Positions 48,620 to 57,038 of a stretch of 64,000 nucleotides of DNA are shown here, in pieces. This DNA is from Rhodothermales bacterium (GTDB taxonomy: Bacteria > Bacteroidota > Rhodothermia > Rhodothermales > UBA10348), in NCBI GenBank assembly GCA_024711125.1, contig JANJTM010000017.1, positions 1 through 64,000 of the forward strand, read 5' to 3'. Both the position numbers and the translations under genes were made by a program. The notes below the pieces were generated by a model, which ran no database searches, was not told where the DNA came from, and saw only the letters and a program-made list of their open reading frames with translations. The first letter of the stretch is position 1. Every line of letters begins with the position of its first letter.

Positions 48620-49936
48620 ATGCGACGCCTCCTCGTACTGGCCTACTACTTTCCGCCGTCGGGAGGGCCCGGCGTGCAGCGCACGCTGCGGTTCGTGGAG
48701 CACCTTCCGGGGCTCGGCTGGCTGCCGACCGTCGTGACCGTGCGCCGGGAGGACGCCGCGTGGCCGTCGGTCGACGAGGCGCTGTGCGAAGACGTACCGG
48801 CGTCGGTCGAGGTCGTGCGCACCCGGGCGCTCGATCCCTACGCCGGGTACGCGCGATGGACCGGAAAACGCCGCCACGAGGCCGTGTCCGTGGGGTTCGC
48901 GGAAACGGGCGGCGACGGGTTCCGGGAGTCGGCGGCACGGTGGATCCGCGGCAACCTGTTCCTGCCGGACGCGCGGGTCGGCTGGGTGCCGTTCGCGCGC
49001 AAGGCGGCCCTCGACCTCTCGCGCGGCCACGGATTCGACGCGGTGTGGTCCACCGGACCTCCGCACTCGACACACCTGGCGGCGCTGCCCGTCGTCCGTC
49101 GCCTCGGGCTGCCGTGGGTCGTGGACGTGCGTGACGGGTGGCCCGACCCCACGTACGCGCACCGGCTCGGTACGTCGGGCCCCGCGGCCCGGTTCGACGC
49201 CGCGCTGCGCCGCCGGGTCTGGAAGCGGGCCGACGCCATCGTCGCGGTAGGTTCGCACCTCGCCGATTCCCTGCGCCGCGAGACCGCGACCCCGGTCCAC
49301 GTGATCCCCAACGGCTACGAGGAGCGCGATTTCCAGGGCGTTACCCCCGAACCGCACGAGGGGTTCGTGGTGCGCTACACCGGCAACATGCCCGCCGAGC
49401 GCAACCCGGAGGCCCTGTGGATTGCCCTTTCGCGTATCGCTGACCGCCTTCCCGCCCTCCGCGTGGAACTGGTCGGAACGATCGACGCGTCGGTGCGCGA
49501 GGCGGTCGCGCGCGCCGGCCTCGACGCGCGGGTCCGCTTCCTGCCCCAGGTGCCGCACGCGGACGCCGTGCGGGCCATGGTCTCGGCCGACGCGCTGCTC
49601 CTCGTCGTCAACCGGACCGAAGGCGCCGAGGGCATCGTGACCGGCAAGGTGTTCGAATACGTGGCCTCGGGGCGCCCCGTGCTGGGACTCGGCCCGGTGG
49701 GCGGAGAGGCCGACCGCGTGCTGCGCTCGTCGGGCGCCGGCGCCCTCGTCGACTGGGACGACGCCGACGGTCTCGCCGTCCATCTCGCGCGGTCATACGG
49801 CGCGTGGGTGGGCGGTACGCCGGAGTGCGGCGCGAGTCCCGACGCGGCGCGTACCTTCTCCCGGTCCGGACGCTCCCGCGAGCTGGCCACGCTGCTCGAC
49901 ACGCTCGTCGAAGCGCGCGGCGGCCGACCCGCCTGA
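48620..49936 (+). CDS. GT4-family glycosyltransferase
   Basis: A 438-residue GT-B enzyme with the N-terminus MRRLLVLAYYFPPSGGPGVQ, typical of a GT4 subgroup. Then come VWSTGPPHSTHLAAL, WVVDVRDGWPDP, VIPNGYEERDF, VVRYTGNMPAERNPEALW and the donor-side EGIVTGKVFEYVASGRPVLG, where the family's catalytic Glu pair is expected. It has no membrane helix and probably works at the inner face of the membrane. The ATG at 48620 is four bases after the YfhO stop. Together with wecB, a second GT4 and a flippase it forms a small glycan-assembly unit. The transferred sugar is unknown. Confidence 0.87.
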   Translation: MRRLLVLAYYFPPSGGPGVQRTLRFVEHLPGLGWLPTVVTVRREDAAWPSVDEALCEDVPASVEVVRTRALDPYAGYARWTGKRRHEAVSVGFAETGGDGFRESAARWIRGNLFLPDARVGWVPFARKAALDLSRGHGFDAVWSTGPPHSTHLAALPVVRRLGLPWVVDVRDGWPDPTYAHRLGTSGPAARFDAALRRRVWKRADAIVAVGSHLADSLRRETATPVHVIPNGYEERDFQGVTPEPHEGFVVRYTGNMPAERNPEALWIALSRIADRLPALRVELVGTIDASVREAVARAGLDARVRFLPQVPHADAVRAMVSADALLLVVNRTEGAEGIVTGKVFEYVASGRPVLGLGPVGGEADRVLRSSGAGALVDWDDADGLAVHLARSYGAWVGGTPECGASPDAARTFSRSGRSRELATLLDTLVEARGGRPA

Positions 49937-49946
49937 CACCCCCGCC

Positions 49947-51008
49947 ATGCGCATCCTCACCGTCGTCGGGGCCCGCCCCCAGTTCGTGAAAGCGGCCGTC
50001 GTGAGCCGCGCGCTGCGCGCCGCGGGCCTCGAGGAGGTGCTCGTGCATACCGGCCAGCACTACGATCACGGTCTGAGCCAGGTGTTTTTCGACGAACTCG
50101 CGATGCGGGCGCCCGACCACAACCTGGAGGTCGGAAGCGGGTCGCACGCGGTCCAGACCGGGGCCATCATGACCGGGCTCGAGCGCCTGCTCCTGGCCGA
50201 CGGTGCGATCGACCGCGTGCTGGTCTACGGCGACACGAACTCTACCGTGGCCGCGGCGCTCGTCGCCGCGAAGCTCCCGGTGCGCCTCGCGCACGTGGAG
50301 GCCGGCCTGCGCTCGTTCAACCGCCGCATGCCCGAGGAGATCAACCGCATCGTCACCGACCGCCTGAGCGATCTCCTGTTCTGCCCGACCGACACCGCCG
50401 TGCGCAACCTGGCCGCCGAGGGAATCACCCGCGGCGTCGTGCGGACGGGGGACGTGATGCTCGATGCCACGCGCCATTTCGGTGCCCTGGCGGAAGAGCG
50501 GGCGCCCCTGGAGCGGCTCACGCGGCATGCGCCCGGTGCCTACGTGCTCGCGACGGTCCACCGGGCCGAGAACACCGACGATCCGGCCCGGCTCTCGGGC
50601 ATCCTGCAGGGCCTCGGCGCGCTGGGACGGCCCGTCGTGCTGCCCCTGCATCCGCGCACGCGCTCCCGCCTGGCGGGGACCGCGGTTCCGCCCGCCGTCG
50701 AGATCACGGATCCGGTCGGATACCTCGCGATGCTGACCCTGACACGAAACGCCCGCCGCGTCTGCACCGATTCGGGCGGCCTGCAGAAGGAAGCGATCTG
50801 GCTCGGCACCCCGTGCGTCACCCTGCGCGAGGAAACCGAGTGGGTCGAGACGCTCGAGGGCGGGTGGAACCGCCTCGCGGGCGCCGATCCCGAGCGAATC
50901 GTCGCCTTCGCCGCGCTCGAACCCGACGGCGCGCCGCCCCGGGTCGGAGAGGTTCACGGCGTCGCCGCCTCGGAGGCCATAGCCCGGGCGCTCGCCGAAG
51001 CCGACTGA
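49947..51008 (+). CDS. wecB: UDP-N-acetylglucosamine 2-epimerase
   Basis: A 353-residue non-hydrolysing UDP-GlcNAc 2-epimerase, making UDP-ManNAc. Family marks in order: VVGARPQFVKAAVVSRAL, VHTGQHYDHGLSQVFFDEL, YGDTNSTVAAALVAAK, LAHVEAGLRSFNRRMPEEIN with RIVTDRLSDLLFCPT, and the C-terminal TDSGGLQKEAIWLGTPCVTL, then REETEWVET. All catalytic acids and the His of the family are visible. It lies 10 bases after the GT4 gene. The product could be the substrate of the WecG-like GT26 enzyme at 12783 or of the GT4 enzymes beside it, which hints at a ManNAc-containing glycan. Confidence 0.95.
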   Translation: MRILTVVGARPQFVKAAVVSRALRAAGLEEVLVHTGQHYDHGLSQVFFDELAMRAPDHNLEVGSGSHAVQTGAIMTGLERLLLADGAIDRVLVYGDTNSTVAAALVAAKLPVRLAHVEAGLRSFNRRMPEEINRIVTDRLSDLLFCPTDTAVRNLAAEGITRGVVRTGDVMLDATRHFGALAEERAPLERLTRHAPGAYVLATVHRAENTDDPARLSGILQGLGALGRPVVLPLHPRTRSRLAGTAVPPAVEITDPVGYLAMLTLTRNARRVCTDSGGLQKEAIWLGTPCVTLREETEWVETLEGGWNRLAGADPERIVAFAALEPDGAPPRVGEVHGVAASEAIARALAEAD

Positions 51009-51015
51009 GATCGCC

Positions 51016-52227
51016 ATGCGCATCCTCATGGTGCTCGACAAGCCGTTTCCGCCCGATCTGCGGGTCGAGAACGAGGTGCGCTCCCTGCGCGCGGCGGGCC
51101 ACGAGGTGGCCGTGCTGTCGATGGCCCCGGGTCCGAACGACGCCCCCGTGCCCGAGGGGGTGACCGTGATGCGCCGCGAGGTGCCGCGCGCGGCGTCCAA
51201 CGCGATGCGCGCGCTGGCGGCCACGCTGCCGGCCCTGACGGTCTTCGGGGGGGCCGAGATCGTGCGGGCAGCCCGCCGGTGGCCCTGCGACGTGGTGCAC
51301 GTGCACGATCTCTACCTGGCCGGTGCGGGCGTGCGGGCCGCGCGGGCGCTCGGCACGGGACTCGTGGTGGACCTGCACGAGCACTGGCTCGCCGTGCTCG
51401 ACGACTACCGCTGGAGCTCCGGGTTTCCCCGGCGCCAGGTCGTCGGGCGTCGCCGCTGGCATCTCGCCGCGCGCCGGTGGCTGACCCGGGCCGACGCGGT
51501 GGTGGTCGTCAACGAGGACATGGCGGCCGACTACGCGCACTGCGGCGTGCCGCGCGACCGCCTGCTGCCGGTTCCGAACCTCGTGGACCTGTCCGGATAC
51601 GGGCGGTGGACGGTCGACGAGACGCTCGTGGCCTCGCTCGCCTCGCGTCCGACCGTGCTCTACGTCGGCGGGCTCGTGCCCAACCGCGGGCTCGACCTCG
51701 CCGTTCGCGCCATGCCCGAAATCGCCGCGAGGGTTCCGGGCGCCGAGTTGGTCATCGTGGGGGACGGCTCGGAACGCGCCCCGCTCGAGGCGCTCGCCCG
51801 GGAGCTGGATGCCCCTGTCCGATTCCCCGGCTGGGTCGCCCAGGAGGCGATCCCTTCGTGGATCGACGGCGCTCGGGTCTGCATCCACCCGATGCGGAGA
51901 ACGCGGCAGACCGAGGTCGCGCTCTCGCACAAGCTGTACCAGTACATGCTGGCAGCCCGGCCGGTCGTCGTGACCGACTGCGTCGCGATGCGGCGGGTCG
52001 TGGAAGGCGCCGCCTGTGGGATCGTCGTGCCGGACGGCGATGCACGAGCGTTCGCCGAGGCGGTCGCGGGCCTGCTGCTCGATCCCGCCGCCGCCGCCCG
52101 GTACGGGGCCGCCGGGCGGGCGGCCGTGTTCGACCGTTACCACTGGGACCACGGCATGAAGCCGCTCCTGGCCTGGTACGGGGCCTTCGACGCGAAACGC
52201 GCGCGTGCCGGAGGAGCGGCCCGATGA
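51016..52227 (+). CDS. GT4-family glycosyltransferase
   Basis: A 403-residue GT-B enzyme: MRILMVLDKPFPPDLRVENE at the start (a pattern found in a GT4 subgroup acting early in glycan assembly), then VVHVHDLYLAGAGVRAARAL, VVDLHEHWLAVLDDYRWSSG, VLYVGGLVPNRGLDLAVRAM, LVIVGDGSERAPLEALA and the donor-side LSHKLYQYMLAARPVVVTDC. A Cys-free protein without membrane helices, probably a peripheral enzyme at the inner membrane. It lies 7 bases after wecB and overlaps the flippase gene by ATGA, so all belong to one transcript. Sugar specificity is unknown; ManNAc transfer would fit the neighbour. Confidence 0.87.
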   Translation: MRILMVLDKPFPPDLRVENEVRSLRAAGHEVAVLSMAPGPNDAPVPEGVTVMRREVPRAASNAMRALAATLPALTVFGGAEIVRAARRWPCDVVHVHDLYLAGAGVRAARALGTGLVVDLHEHWLAVLDDYRWSSGFPRRQVVGRRRWHLAARRWLTRADAVVVVNEDMAADYAHCGVPRDRLLPVPNLVDLSGYGRWTVDETLVASLASRPTVLYVGGLVPNRGLDLAVRAMPEIAARVPGAELVIVGDGSERAPLEALARELDAPVRFPGWVAQEAIPSWIDGARVCIHPMRRTRQTEVALSHKLYQYMLAARPVVVTDCVAMRRVVEGAACGIVVPDGDARAFAEAVAGLLLDPAAAARYGAAGRAAVFDRYHWDHGMKPLLAWYGAFDAKRARAGGAAR

Positions 52228-53711
52228 GCCTTCTGGAACGGCTTGCGCGGCAGAGCGGGATCTACGCGGTGGGCAACGCGGCCGTGAAGGCGGCCGGCCT
52301 CGCGCTCGCGCCGCTGCTGCTCAACCCGGCCTACCTCGGCGTCGAGCAGTTCGGGTATTTCGCCCTGCTCATGACGTCGGCCCAGCTCGGCATCTACGTG
52401 GTCGGAATGGGGCTCTCCACCGGGCTCGTGAAGCACCTTTCCGACCCCTCGGGATCGCTCGACCGCGACGCGCTGCCGTTCACGGCGCTGGCCGCCTCGG
52501 TCGTGGCGGCCGTCGTCGCCGCGGGCCTGCTGTCGGCCGCCGCTGGACCCTTTGCCGCGTTCCTGCTCGACGATCCGGCCCGGGATCGGCTCGTGTGGGC
52601 CCTCGCGGCGTACGTGGCCTTCAAGGCGGTCGCCGCGGTGCCCATGACCGTGCTGCGCACCCGCGAGCGCGCGGGGGTCTTCGTGATCGCGACCGCGTCG
52701 GAGCTGGTGGCGCTCGTCGCCCTGGCGTGGTGGCTGCTCACCGCACGGGGCATGGGTCTCGAGGGCGTGATGCTGGCCCATGCCGCGTCGGCGGGCCTCT
52801 CGGCCGCCGTCATGGGAGGGCACCTGCTCGTGACCGGCGAGCGACGGTTCGACCGCATGGCCCTGAAGCCGCTGCTGGCGTACGGACTTCCGCTCGTCCT
52901 GGCGTCCCTGGCGGGCTGGTTCCTGAACGCGGGAGACCGGTACCTGCTCAAGTGGCTCGCCGATCCGCGCGCCGTCGCCGGGTATGACTGGGCCGCGCGC
53001 ATCGCGGGCCTCGTCAACATGCTCTTCGTCCAGAGCTTCCAGACCGCGTTCACCGTGCTGGGCATGAAAGCGCTGGCCGAGGGGGAGGATCGCTTCTATC
53101 CGCGCGCCATGCGGCACTACGTCGTCTGGACCGGGGCGGCCGTGCTGGCCCTTTCCCTCTTCACGGAAGACGGAATGCGGCTGCTGGTGCTCCTGTTCGA
53201 CGTGGATCCCTTCTACACGGGTGCCGGCGACCTCGTGTTTCCGCTCGCGCTCGGGTTCATGGCGTTCGGCATCTACGTCATCGTGAACAACGTGCTGCTC
53301 GCCACGGGGCGCACGCGCATCGTGGGCACGACGGTGCTGTTTGCCGCGGCCCTGAACGCGGGGCTCAACCTCCTCTTCATCCCCCGGTGGGGCGCGTTCG
53401 GTGCGGCCCTGGCCACCGTCGTTGCGTACACGGCCCTTGCGGTCGCCGCGGCCCGCGCCGCCCGCCGGGAGGCGCGAATCGCGTACGACTGGCGCATTCC
53501 GATCGCCGTCGTCGGCGCGCTCGTCCTGCTGGCCTGGATCGGCTCGCTGGCGGGGACGCTCGAAGCACCCGCGCGGCTGGCCGTACGCGGCCTGCTGCTG
53601 GCCGCCTACGCCGTGTTCGTCGCGGCAAGCGGCATCTACCCGCCTGCCGCCGCGATGCCATGGATACGGCGATTCCGGCCACGACGGGGGCAGGGTCCGG
53701 ACCCGGTTTGA
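52224..53711 (+). CDS. Wzx-type polysaccharide flippase (MOP family)
   Basis: A 495-residue membrane protein with about fourteen helices of the polysaccharide-export (MOP/Wzx) type. The start MSLLERLARQSGIYAVGNAA and the inner-loop RYLLKWLADPRAVAGYDWAA resemble flippases that move undecaprenyl-linked oligosaccharides. It differs from the flippase at 6834 in lacking any kinase-like tail. The ATG overlaps the preceding GT4 stop; the C-terminus (IRRFRPRRGQGPDPV) is basic. The stop codon lies inside the TTGACA box of the next promoter (53708-53713), so this unit ends where the BMC unit begins. It exports the product of this second glycan cluster. Confidence 0.88.
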   Translation: MSLLERLARQSGIYAVGNAAVKAAGLALAPLLLNPAYLGVEQFGYFALLMTSAQLGIYVVGMGLSTGLVKHLSDPSGSLDRDALPFTALAASVVAAVVAAGLLSAAAGPFAAFLLDDPARDRLVWALAAYVAFKAVAAVPMTVLRTRERAGVFVIATASELVALVALAWWLLTARGMGLEGVMLAHAASAGLSAAVMGGHLLVTGERRFDRMALKPLLAYGLPLVLASLAGWFLNAGDRYLLKWLADPRAVAGYDWAARIAGLVNMLFVQSFQTAFTVLGMKALAEGEDRFYPRAMRHYVVWTGAAVLALSLFTEDGMRLLVLLFDVDPFYTGAGDLVFPLALGFMAFGIYVIVNNVLLATGRTRIVGTTVLFAAALNAGLNLLFIPRWGAFGAALATVVAYTALAVAAARAARREARIAYDWRIPIAVVGALVLLAWIGSLAGTLEAPARLAVRGLLLAAYAVFVAASGIYPPAAAMPWIRRFRPRRGQGPDPV

Positions 53712-53737
53712 CAAGCCGACGAGGTGGCGTCTATATT
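53708..53737 (+). promoter_or_regulatory. strong housekeeping promoter of the BMC shell genes
   Basis: TTGACA (53708-53713), 18 bases, TATATT (53732-53737; extended TATATTCG). It ends 31 bases before the ATG of the first shell gene. The consensus -35 overlaps the stop of the flippase gene. It is among the best sigma-70-like promoters in the window, so the shell genes are probably expressed in normal growth. Confidence 0.75.
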
Positions 53738-53768
53738 CGCCGAAACCCCGAAAAACCGGACGCCCGAC

Positions 53769-54062
53769 ATGGCTGACGACTACGGAATCGCCCTCGGAAT
53801 GATCGAGACGAAGGGCCTGGTGGGCGCGATCGAAGCGGCCGACGCGATGGTCAAGGCCGCCCGCGTGCGTCTCATCGGAAAGGAGACCATCGGGGGCGGT
53901 TACGTCACCGTCATGGTGCGCGGTGACGTCGGGGCCGTCAAGGCTGCGACGGACGCCGGAGCGGCCGCTGCCGAGCGGGTGGGCGAACTCGTCTCGGTCC
54001 ACGTGATCCCGCGTCCGCACGCCGACGTCGAAGCGATCCTGCCCGAAGCTCCGGACGCCTGA
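53769..54062 (+). CDS. BMC-H hexameric microcompartment shell protein
   Basis: A 97-residue single-domain BMC protein. It starts [20 protein letters not shown] from residue 8, then [12 protein letters not shown], a pore loop with [11 protein letters not shown], and [20 protein letters not shown], all standard for PduA/CcmK-type hexamers that tile the shell of carboxysomes or metabolosomes. The glycine-rich pore suggests passage of small metabolites. The length is typical and nothing is missing. It has a strong promoter of its own and is followed three bases later by a second BMC gene. No pentameric (EutN/CcmL) shell protein and no signature enzyme is nearby, so cargo is unknown. Confidence 0.95.
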   Translation: MADDYGIALGMIETKGLVGAIEAADAMVKAARVRLIGKETIGGGYVTVMVRGDVGAVKAATDAGAAAAERVGELVSVHVIPRPHADVEAILPEAPDA

Positions 54063-54065
54063 GGC

Positions 54066-54539
54066 ATGTCCTCACCCGACCAGAGCGCGCTCGGCCTCGT
54101 GGAAACGAGAGGGCTCGTCGCCGCCCTCGAGGCGGCCGACGCGATGGTGAAGTCGGCCGACGTGCGCCTCGTGCGCATCCGGAAGACCGATCCCGCGCTC
54201 ATGACGGTACAGGTCACCGGCGAAACCGCCGCCGTGCGGGCCGCGGTGGACGCCGGTCGGGCCGCAGCCGAGCGGGTCGGATCGGTCGTTTCGACACACG
54301 TGATTGCCCGCCCGGCGACGGAGATGGCCGCCCTGCTACGGCTGTACGGTGCCGCCGGACCCGAGCGACTGCCTTCCCGGCGGGTTCCGGTGCCGTCTGC
54401 CGAGGTGTTGGACACGCTGACCGTGGCCGCGCTGCGTACGCTCGCGCGCACGACGCGCGGCCTCTCCATACACGGCCGCGCCATCGCGCGGGCGAGCAAG
54501 GCCGACCTGCTCGCCGCCTTCGCCGCCCGGAAGCGCTGA
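54066..54539 (+). CDS. BMC-H shell protein with C-terminal Rho_N/SAP-like extension
   Basis: A 157-residue protein. Residues about 8-93 are a BMC domain (ALGLVETRGLVAALEAADAM, then VKSADVRLVR and TGETAAVRAAVDAGRAAAER). The pore loop reads KTDPALMTV without the glycines of the first shell protein. A Pro/Arg-rich linker (about 94-112) leads to a helical tail LTVAALRTLARTTRGLSIHG followed by SKADLLAAF, which resembles the Rho N-terminal/SAP helix-extended-helix fold known to bind nucleic acid or partners. This recalls EutK/PduK-type shell proteins with extra C-terminal domains. It is co-transcribed with the preceding shell gene (3-base gap). The tail call is by eye and needs a profile search. 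Confidence 0.85.
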   Translation: MSSPDQSALGLVETRGLVAALEAADAMVKSADVRLVRIRKTDPALMTVQVTGETAAVRAAVDAGRAAAERVGSVVSTHVIARPATEMAALLRLYGAAGPERLPSRRVPVPSAEVLDTLTVAALRTLARTTRGLSIHGRAIARASKADLLAAFAARKR

Positions 54540-54597
54540 TCCGGACCGGCCGCGGCCCCGGGGCGCCCGCGCTCCCCGGACGACACGAAGCGAATCC

Positions 54598-55596
54598 TTG
54601 GCCTCCACCTTTCCCGGACCCGCGACCAGCCGACTGCTCGAGCATCTGCGCGCGTTGGCGTCCCCGGATCCGGACGCCCGGCGCGACGAGGTCCCCCGAC
54701 GTGGCCTCGTCATCACGCTCTGCATCCTGGCCTCGGTGCTGCTCTGGTTCACGTTCGCGATCCGGGAGACCTATACGCGGTCGATCGACTTTCCGATCGA
54801 GGTATCAGGGCTCGAACCCGGCGAATCGCTCGCCGGACTGCCGCCCATGACCGTGCGCGCGCAGGTCGCAGGGGAGGGCATCCAGTTGCTGCGTCTTTTC
54901 TACGACCGACCGTCGATCCGCGTGGACGCGTCGACCGGCCTGGTCGATCTGGAGACCGTGGCGCCCGACTTCATCCAGGGCGTGCGCATCGAGGCGCTGA
55001 CCCCCCGGGAAGTGCGCTTCGAACGCGAGCGGCGTGCGTACCGTCGGTTGCCCGTGGTGCTCGGAACGCCGATCGAAACGCGACCGGGCCACCACGTCGT
55101 CGGCGTCGTGGAAATAGAGCCGGATTCGGTGCTGGTCTCCGGGGCCGAATCGATCGTGGGAGGGCTGTCGGCCTGGAGCACCGCCGGACCCCCCGTGCTC
55201 GCCGGGCCGGACTCCCTTGACGCCACGGTGGCGCTCTCGGACTCGCTGGCGGGGCTCGTGACGACCGACGTGCGCTCGGTCAGGCTGCGTGCCTCGGTCC
55301 GGCAGTTCACCCAGGGATCGCGCATGGTGCCGGTGCGGGTTGCCGACGTGCCCGAAGGGATCCGGATATCGCTGGAACCCACGTCGGTCCGGGTCACGTG
55401 GCAGGTGCCGCTCTCGGCATACCAGGAAGCTTCGACGACCGACGATCTGGTCGCCGTCGTGCCGTACGCCCGCATCGCCGCCGATACCACGGGCGCGGTC
55501 GCTCCCGTCCTCCAGGGCCTGCCGGGCATCGTCTTCCGCGGCATCGTCTTCGATCCGCCCGCGGTGCGCTGGTTTCGCGTGCAGGAAGCGCCGTGA
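54598..55596 (+). CDS. YbbR-like repeat protein
   Basis: A 332-residue protein with a cytoplasmic N-terminus, one membrane helix (VITLCILASVLLWFTFAI, about residues 37-54) and an extracytoplasmic region made of YbbR-like beta domains (FPIEVSGLEPGESLAGLPPM, VEIEPDSVLVSGAESIVGGL, RVADVPEGIRISLEPTSVRV). YbbR proteins usually sit beside the diadenylate cyclase CdaA and regulate it; no cdaA gene is adjacent here. The start is a TTG at 54598, accepted because there is no ATG before the membrane helix; this is less certain than for other genes. It lies 58 bases after the BMC pair and may be read from the same promoter. Confidence 0.72.
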   Translation: MASTFPGPATSRLLEHLRALASPDPDARRDEVPRRGLVITLCILASVLLWFTFAIRETYTRSIDFPIEVSGLEPGESLAGLPPMTVRAQVAGEGIQLLRLFYDRPSIRVDASTGLVDLETVAPDFIQGVRIEALTPREVRFERERRAYRRLPVVLGTPIETRPGHHVVGVVEIEPDSVLVSGAESIVGGLSAWSTAGPPVLAGPDSLDATVALSDSLAGLVTTDVRSVRLRASVRQFTQGSRMVPVRVADVPEGIRISLEPTSVRVTWQVPLSAYQEASTTDDLVAVVPYARIAADTTGAVAPVLQGLPGIVFRGIVFDPPAVRWFRVQEAP

Positions 55597-55684
55597 CCGC
55601 AGGGTCGGTGGCGTGTCGCCCGTCGCCGTTCGCGACGGTGCGCGGGGCCGGATCGCGAACTTTCAATGTTTACTGAAACAATTG

Positions 55685-56386
55685 ATGGCTCGTCGTCTTC
55701 CAACGATGGTCGGGATGCTGTTCCCGGGGGCGAAAAGCCGTTCCGGACCGCAGCCGCCCGCGTTCGTTGAGTTCCAGCACGGCATGTTCACGGCGTCGGG
55801 CACGTGGTTTCACACGACGCGCGCCGACCTGGAGGCGTACGCGCCCGCGGTGCTCGACCGGATCGGGATCGAACGGTTGATCCGCGACGCGGAGACCGTC
55901 CTGCGGTCCCCGCAGGCCCTGACGCTCTGGGTCCTCCTCGGCCTTCTCGCGGTGGTTTCGCCCTTCCAGGCCGCCCTGTCGGCGGTCCTCGTCCACCTCG
56001 GGTGGTCGGTGCTCGCTCCCGGCCTCGTGACGCTCCCGCTCGTGCGCTTCTACCGCCTTCTCGACCCGGTCCCCCTGCAGGGCCTCGTGTACGTGGCGAT
56101 CCTGAGCGTCCTGGCCAACCAGGGGCACCTCGCGGCCCTGGGTACGGGGCTCGCCGGATTCGTGATCGTGCGATGGGGCCTGCTGGCCCGGGTGACCGAG
56201 CCGCCGGCGGCGGTGCTGCGCCGAAGCCTGTTCCGCCTTCCGCCCCCCGACCAGTGCCTGCGCGCCGTCATCGTGCGCCATGCGCTGGCGACCGGGGCGC
56301 CGCTGGCCGAACTGGACGCCATGGAGCGACGCATGCTCGAATTCGCCGCCCGACGCACGAAGGGCCGGCGCAGCGATGCAACCTGA
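55685..56386 (+). CDS. small membrane protein, function unknown
   Basis: A 233-residue protein. The N-terminal 80 residues are soluble (VEFQHGMFTASGTWFHTTRA, then DLEAYAPAVLDRIG); then come three or four membrane helices (LTLWVLLGLLAVVSPFQAAL, VLAPGLVTLPLVRFY, PLQGLVYVAILSVLANQGHL, ALGTGLAGFVIVRWGLLARV) and a charged C-terminal helix. I do not recognise a family. It begins behind an unusually AT-rich stretch (about 55660-55684), which may carry regulatory signals, and it ends inside the start region of the histidine phosphatase gene. No neighbour gives a clue to its role. Confidence 0.6.
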   Translation: MARRLPTMVGMLFPGAKSRSGPQPPAFVEFQHGMFTASGTWFHTTRADLEAYAPAVLDRIGIERLIRDAETVLRSPQALTLWVLLGLLAVVSPFQAALSAVLVHLGWSVLAPGLVTLPLVRFYRLLDPVPLQGLVYVAILSVLANQGHLAALGTGLAGFVIVRWGLLARVTEPPAAVLRRSLFRLPPPDQCLRAVIVRHALATGAPLAELDAMERRMLEFAARRTKGRRSDAT

Positions 56387-57038
56387 TTCCATGACCGAAT
56401 CCGCCGCATTCACGCTCTACGTGGTGCGACACGGCGAGACCGAGCACAACCGGCGGCGCCTGATGCAGGGCCGCCGCATCGACGCGTCCCTGAACGACCG
56501 GGGACAGCGCCAGGCCGCGCTGTTGGGTGAGCGCTTCCGGGAGGTCGCGCTGGACGCCGTCTGGGTGAGCCCGCTCCTGCGCGCCCGGCAGACCGCGGAC
56601 GCGGTGCTGTCCCACCATCCCGGGGTGCCCGTGGTGATCGAGCCCGACCTCGCCGAAATGTCGTGGGGCGAGATGGAGGGGCTCTCCATCGACGACGTGG
56701 CGGAAGACCTGCGCGCCTTCGCGGCCGAGTGGCGCGACGGCCGCTTCGATCGCCGGGTGGGCGGAGGCGAATCCATCCGGGACGTCGAGATCCGGGCCCG
56801 CGCCGTGGTGGACCGCCTGCTCGAGCGGCATCGGGGCGAAACGGTCCTCGCGGTGACGCACGGCCGCTACCTGCGTGTATTTCTCGCCGCGGCGCTCGAT
56901 CGGGGCGGACTGCGCACCATGGACCGGTTCCAGCACGCGAACACCGGGGTGTACCGGCTCGTGCACGACGGGACCGCCTTTGTCGCCGACCTGGAGAACT
57001 GCACGGCCCACCTCGAGGCCGAACTCGCGACGCCATGA
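56376..57038 (+). CDS. histidine phosphatase (phosphoglycerate-mutase-like, CobC/PhoE type)
   Basis: A 220-residue enzyme with the RHG motif VVRHGETEHNRRRLMQGRR, the second arginine in SPLLRARQTADAVL, an acidic LAEMSWGEMEGLSIDDVAED and the second catalytic His in AVTHGRYLRVFLAAAL. The complete catalytic core of the 2H phosphatase family is therefore present. Members act on alpha-ribazole phosphate, phosphoglycerates or other small phosphates, and the substrate here is unknown. The ATG at 56376 overlaps the previous gene by 11 bases; another in-frame ATG lies at 56391. The menF gene overlaps its stop (ATGA), so it is translated with the menaquinone operon. Confidence 0.88.
   Translation: MQPDSMTESAAFTLYVVRHGETEHNRRRLMQGRRIDASLNDRGQRQAALLGERFREVALDAVWVSPLLRARQTADAVLSHHPGVPVVIEPDLAEMSWGEMEGLSIDDVAEDLRAFAAEWRDGRFDRRVGGGESIRDVEIRARAVVDRLLERHRGETVLAVTHGRYLRVFLAAALDRGGLRTMDRFQHANTGVYRLVHDGTAFVADLENCTAHLEAELATP

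Noticed and set aside
55668-55772. Short open frame starting ATGTTTACT before the small membrane protein
   Set aside because: About 34 codons, Ser/Arg-rich, overlapping a better gene start; no sign of translation.
53769-57038. Complete pdu/eut-type metabolosome operon
   Set aside because: Only two BMC-H genes are present. The following genes (YbbR-like, membrane protein, histidine phosphatase) are not metabolosome enzymes.
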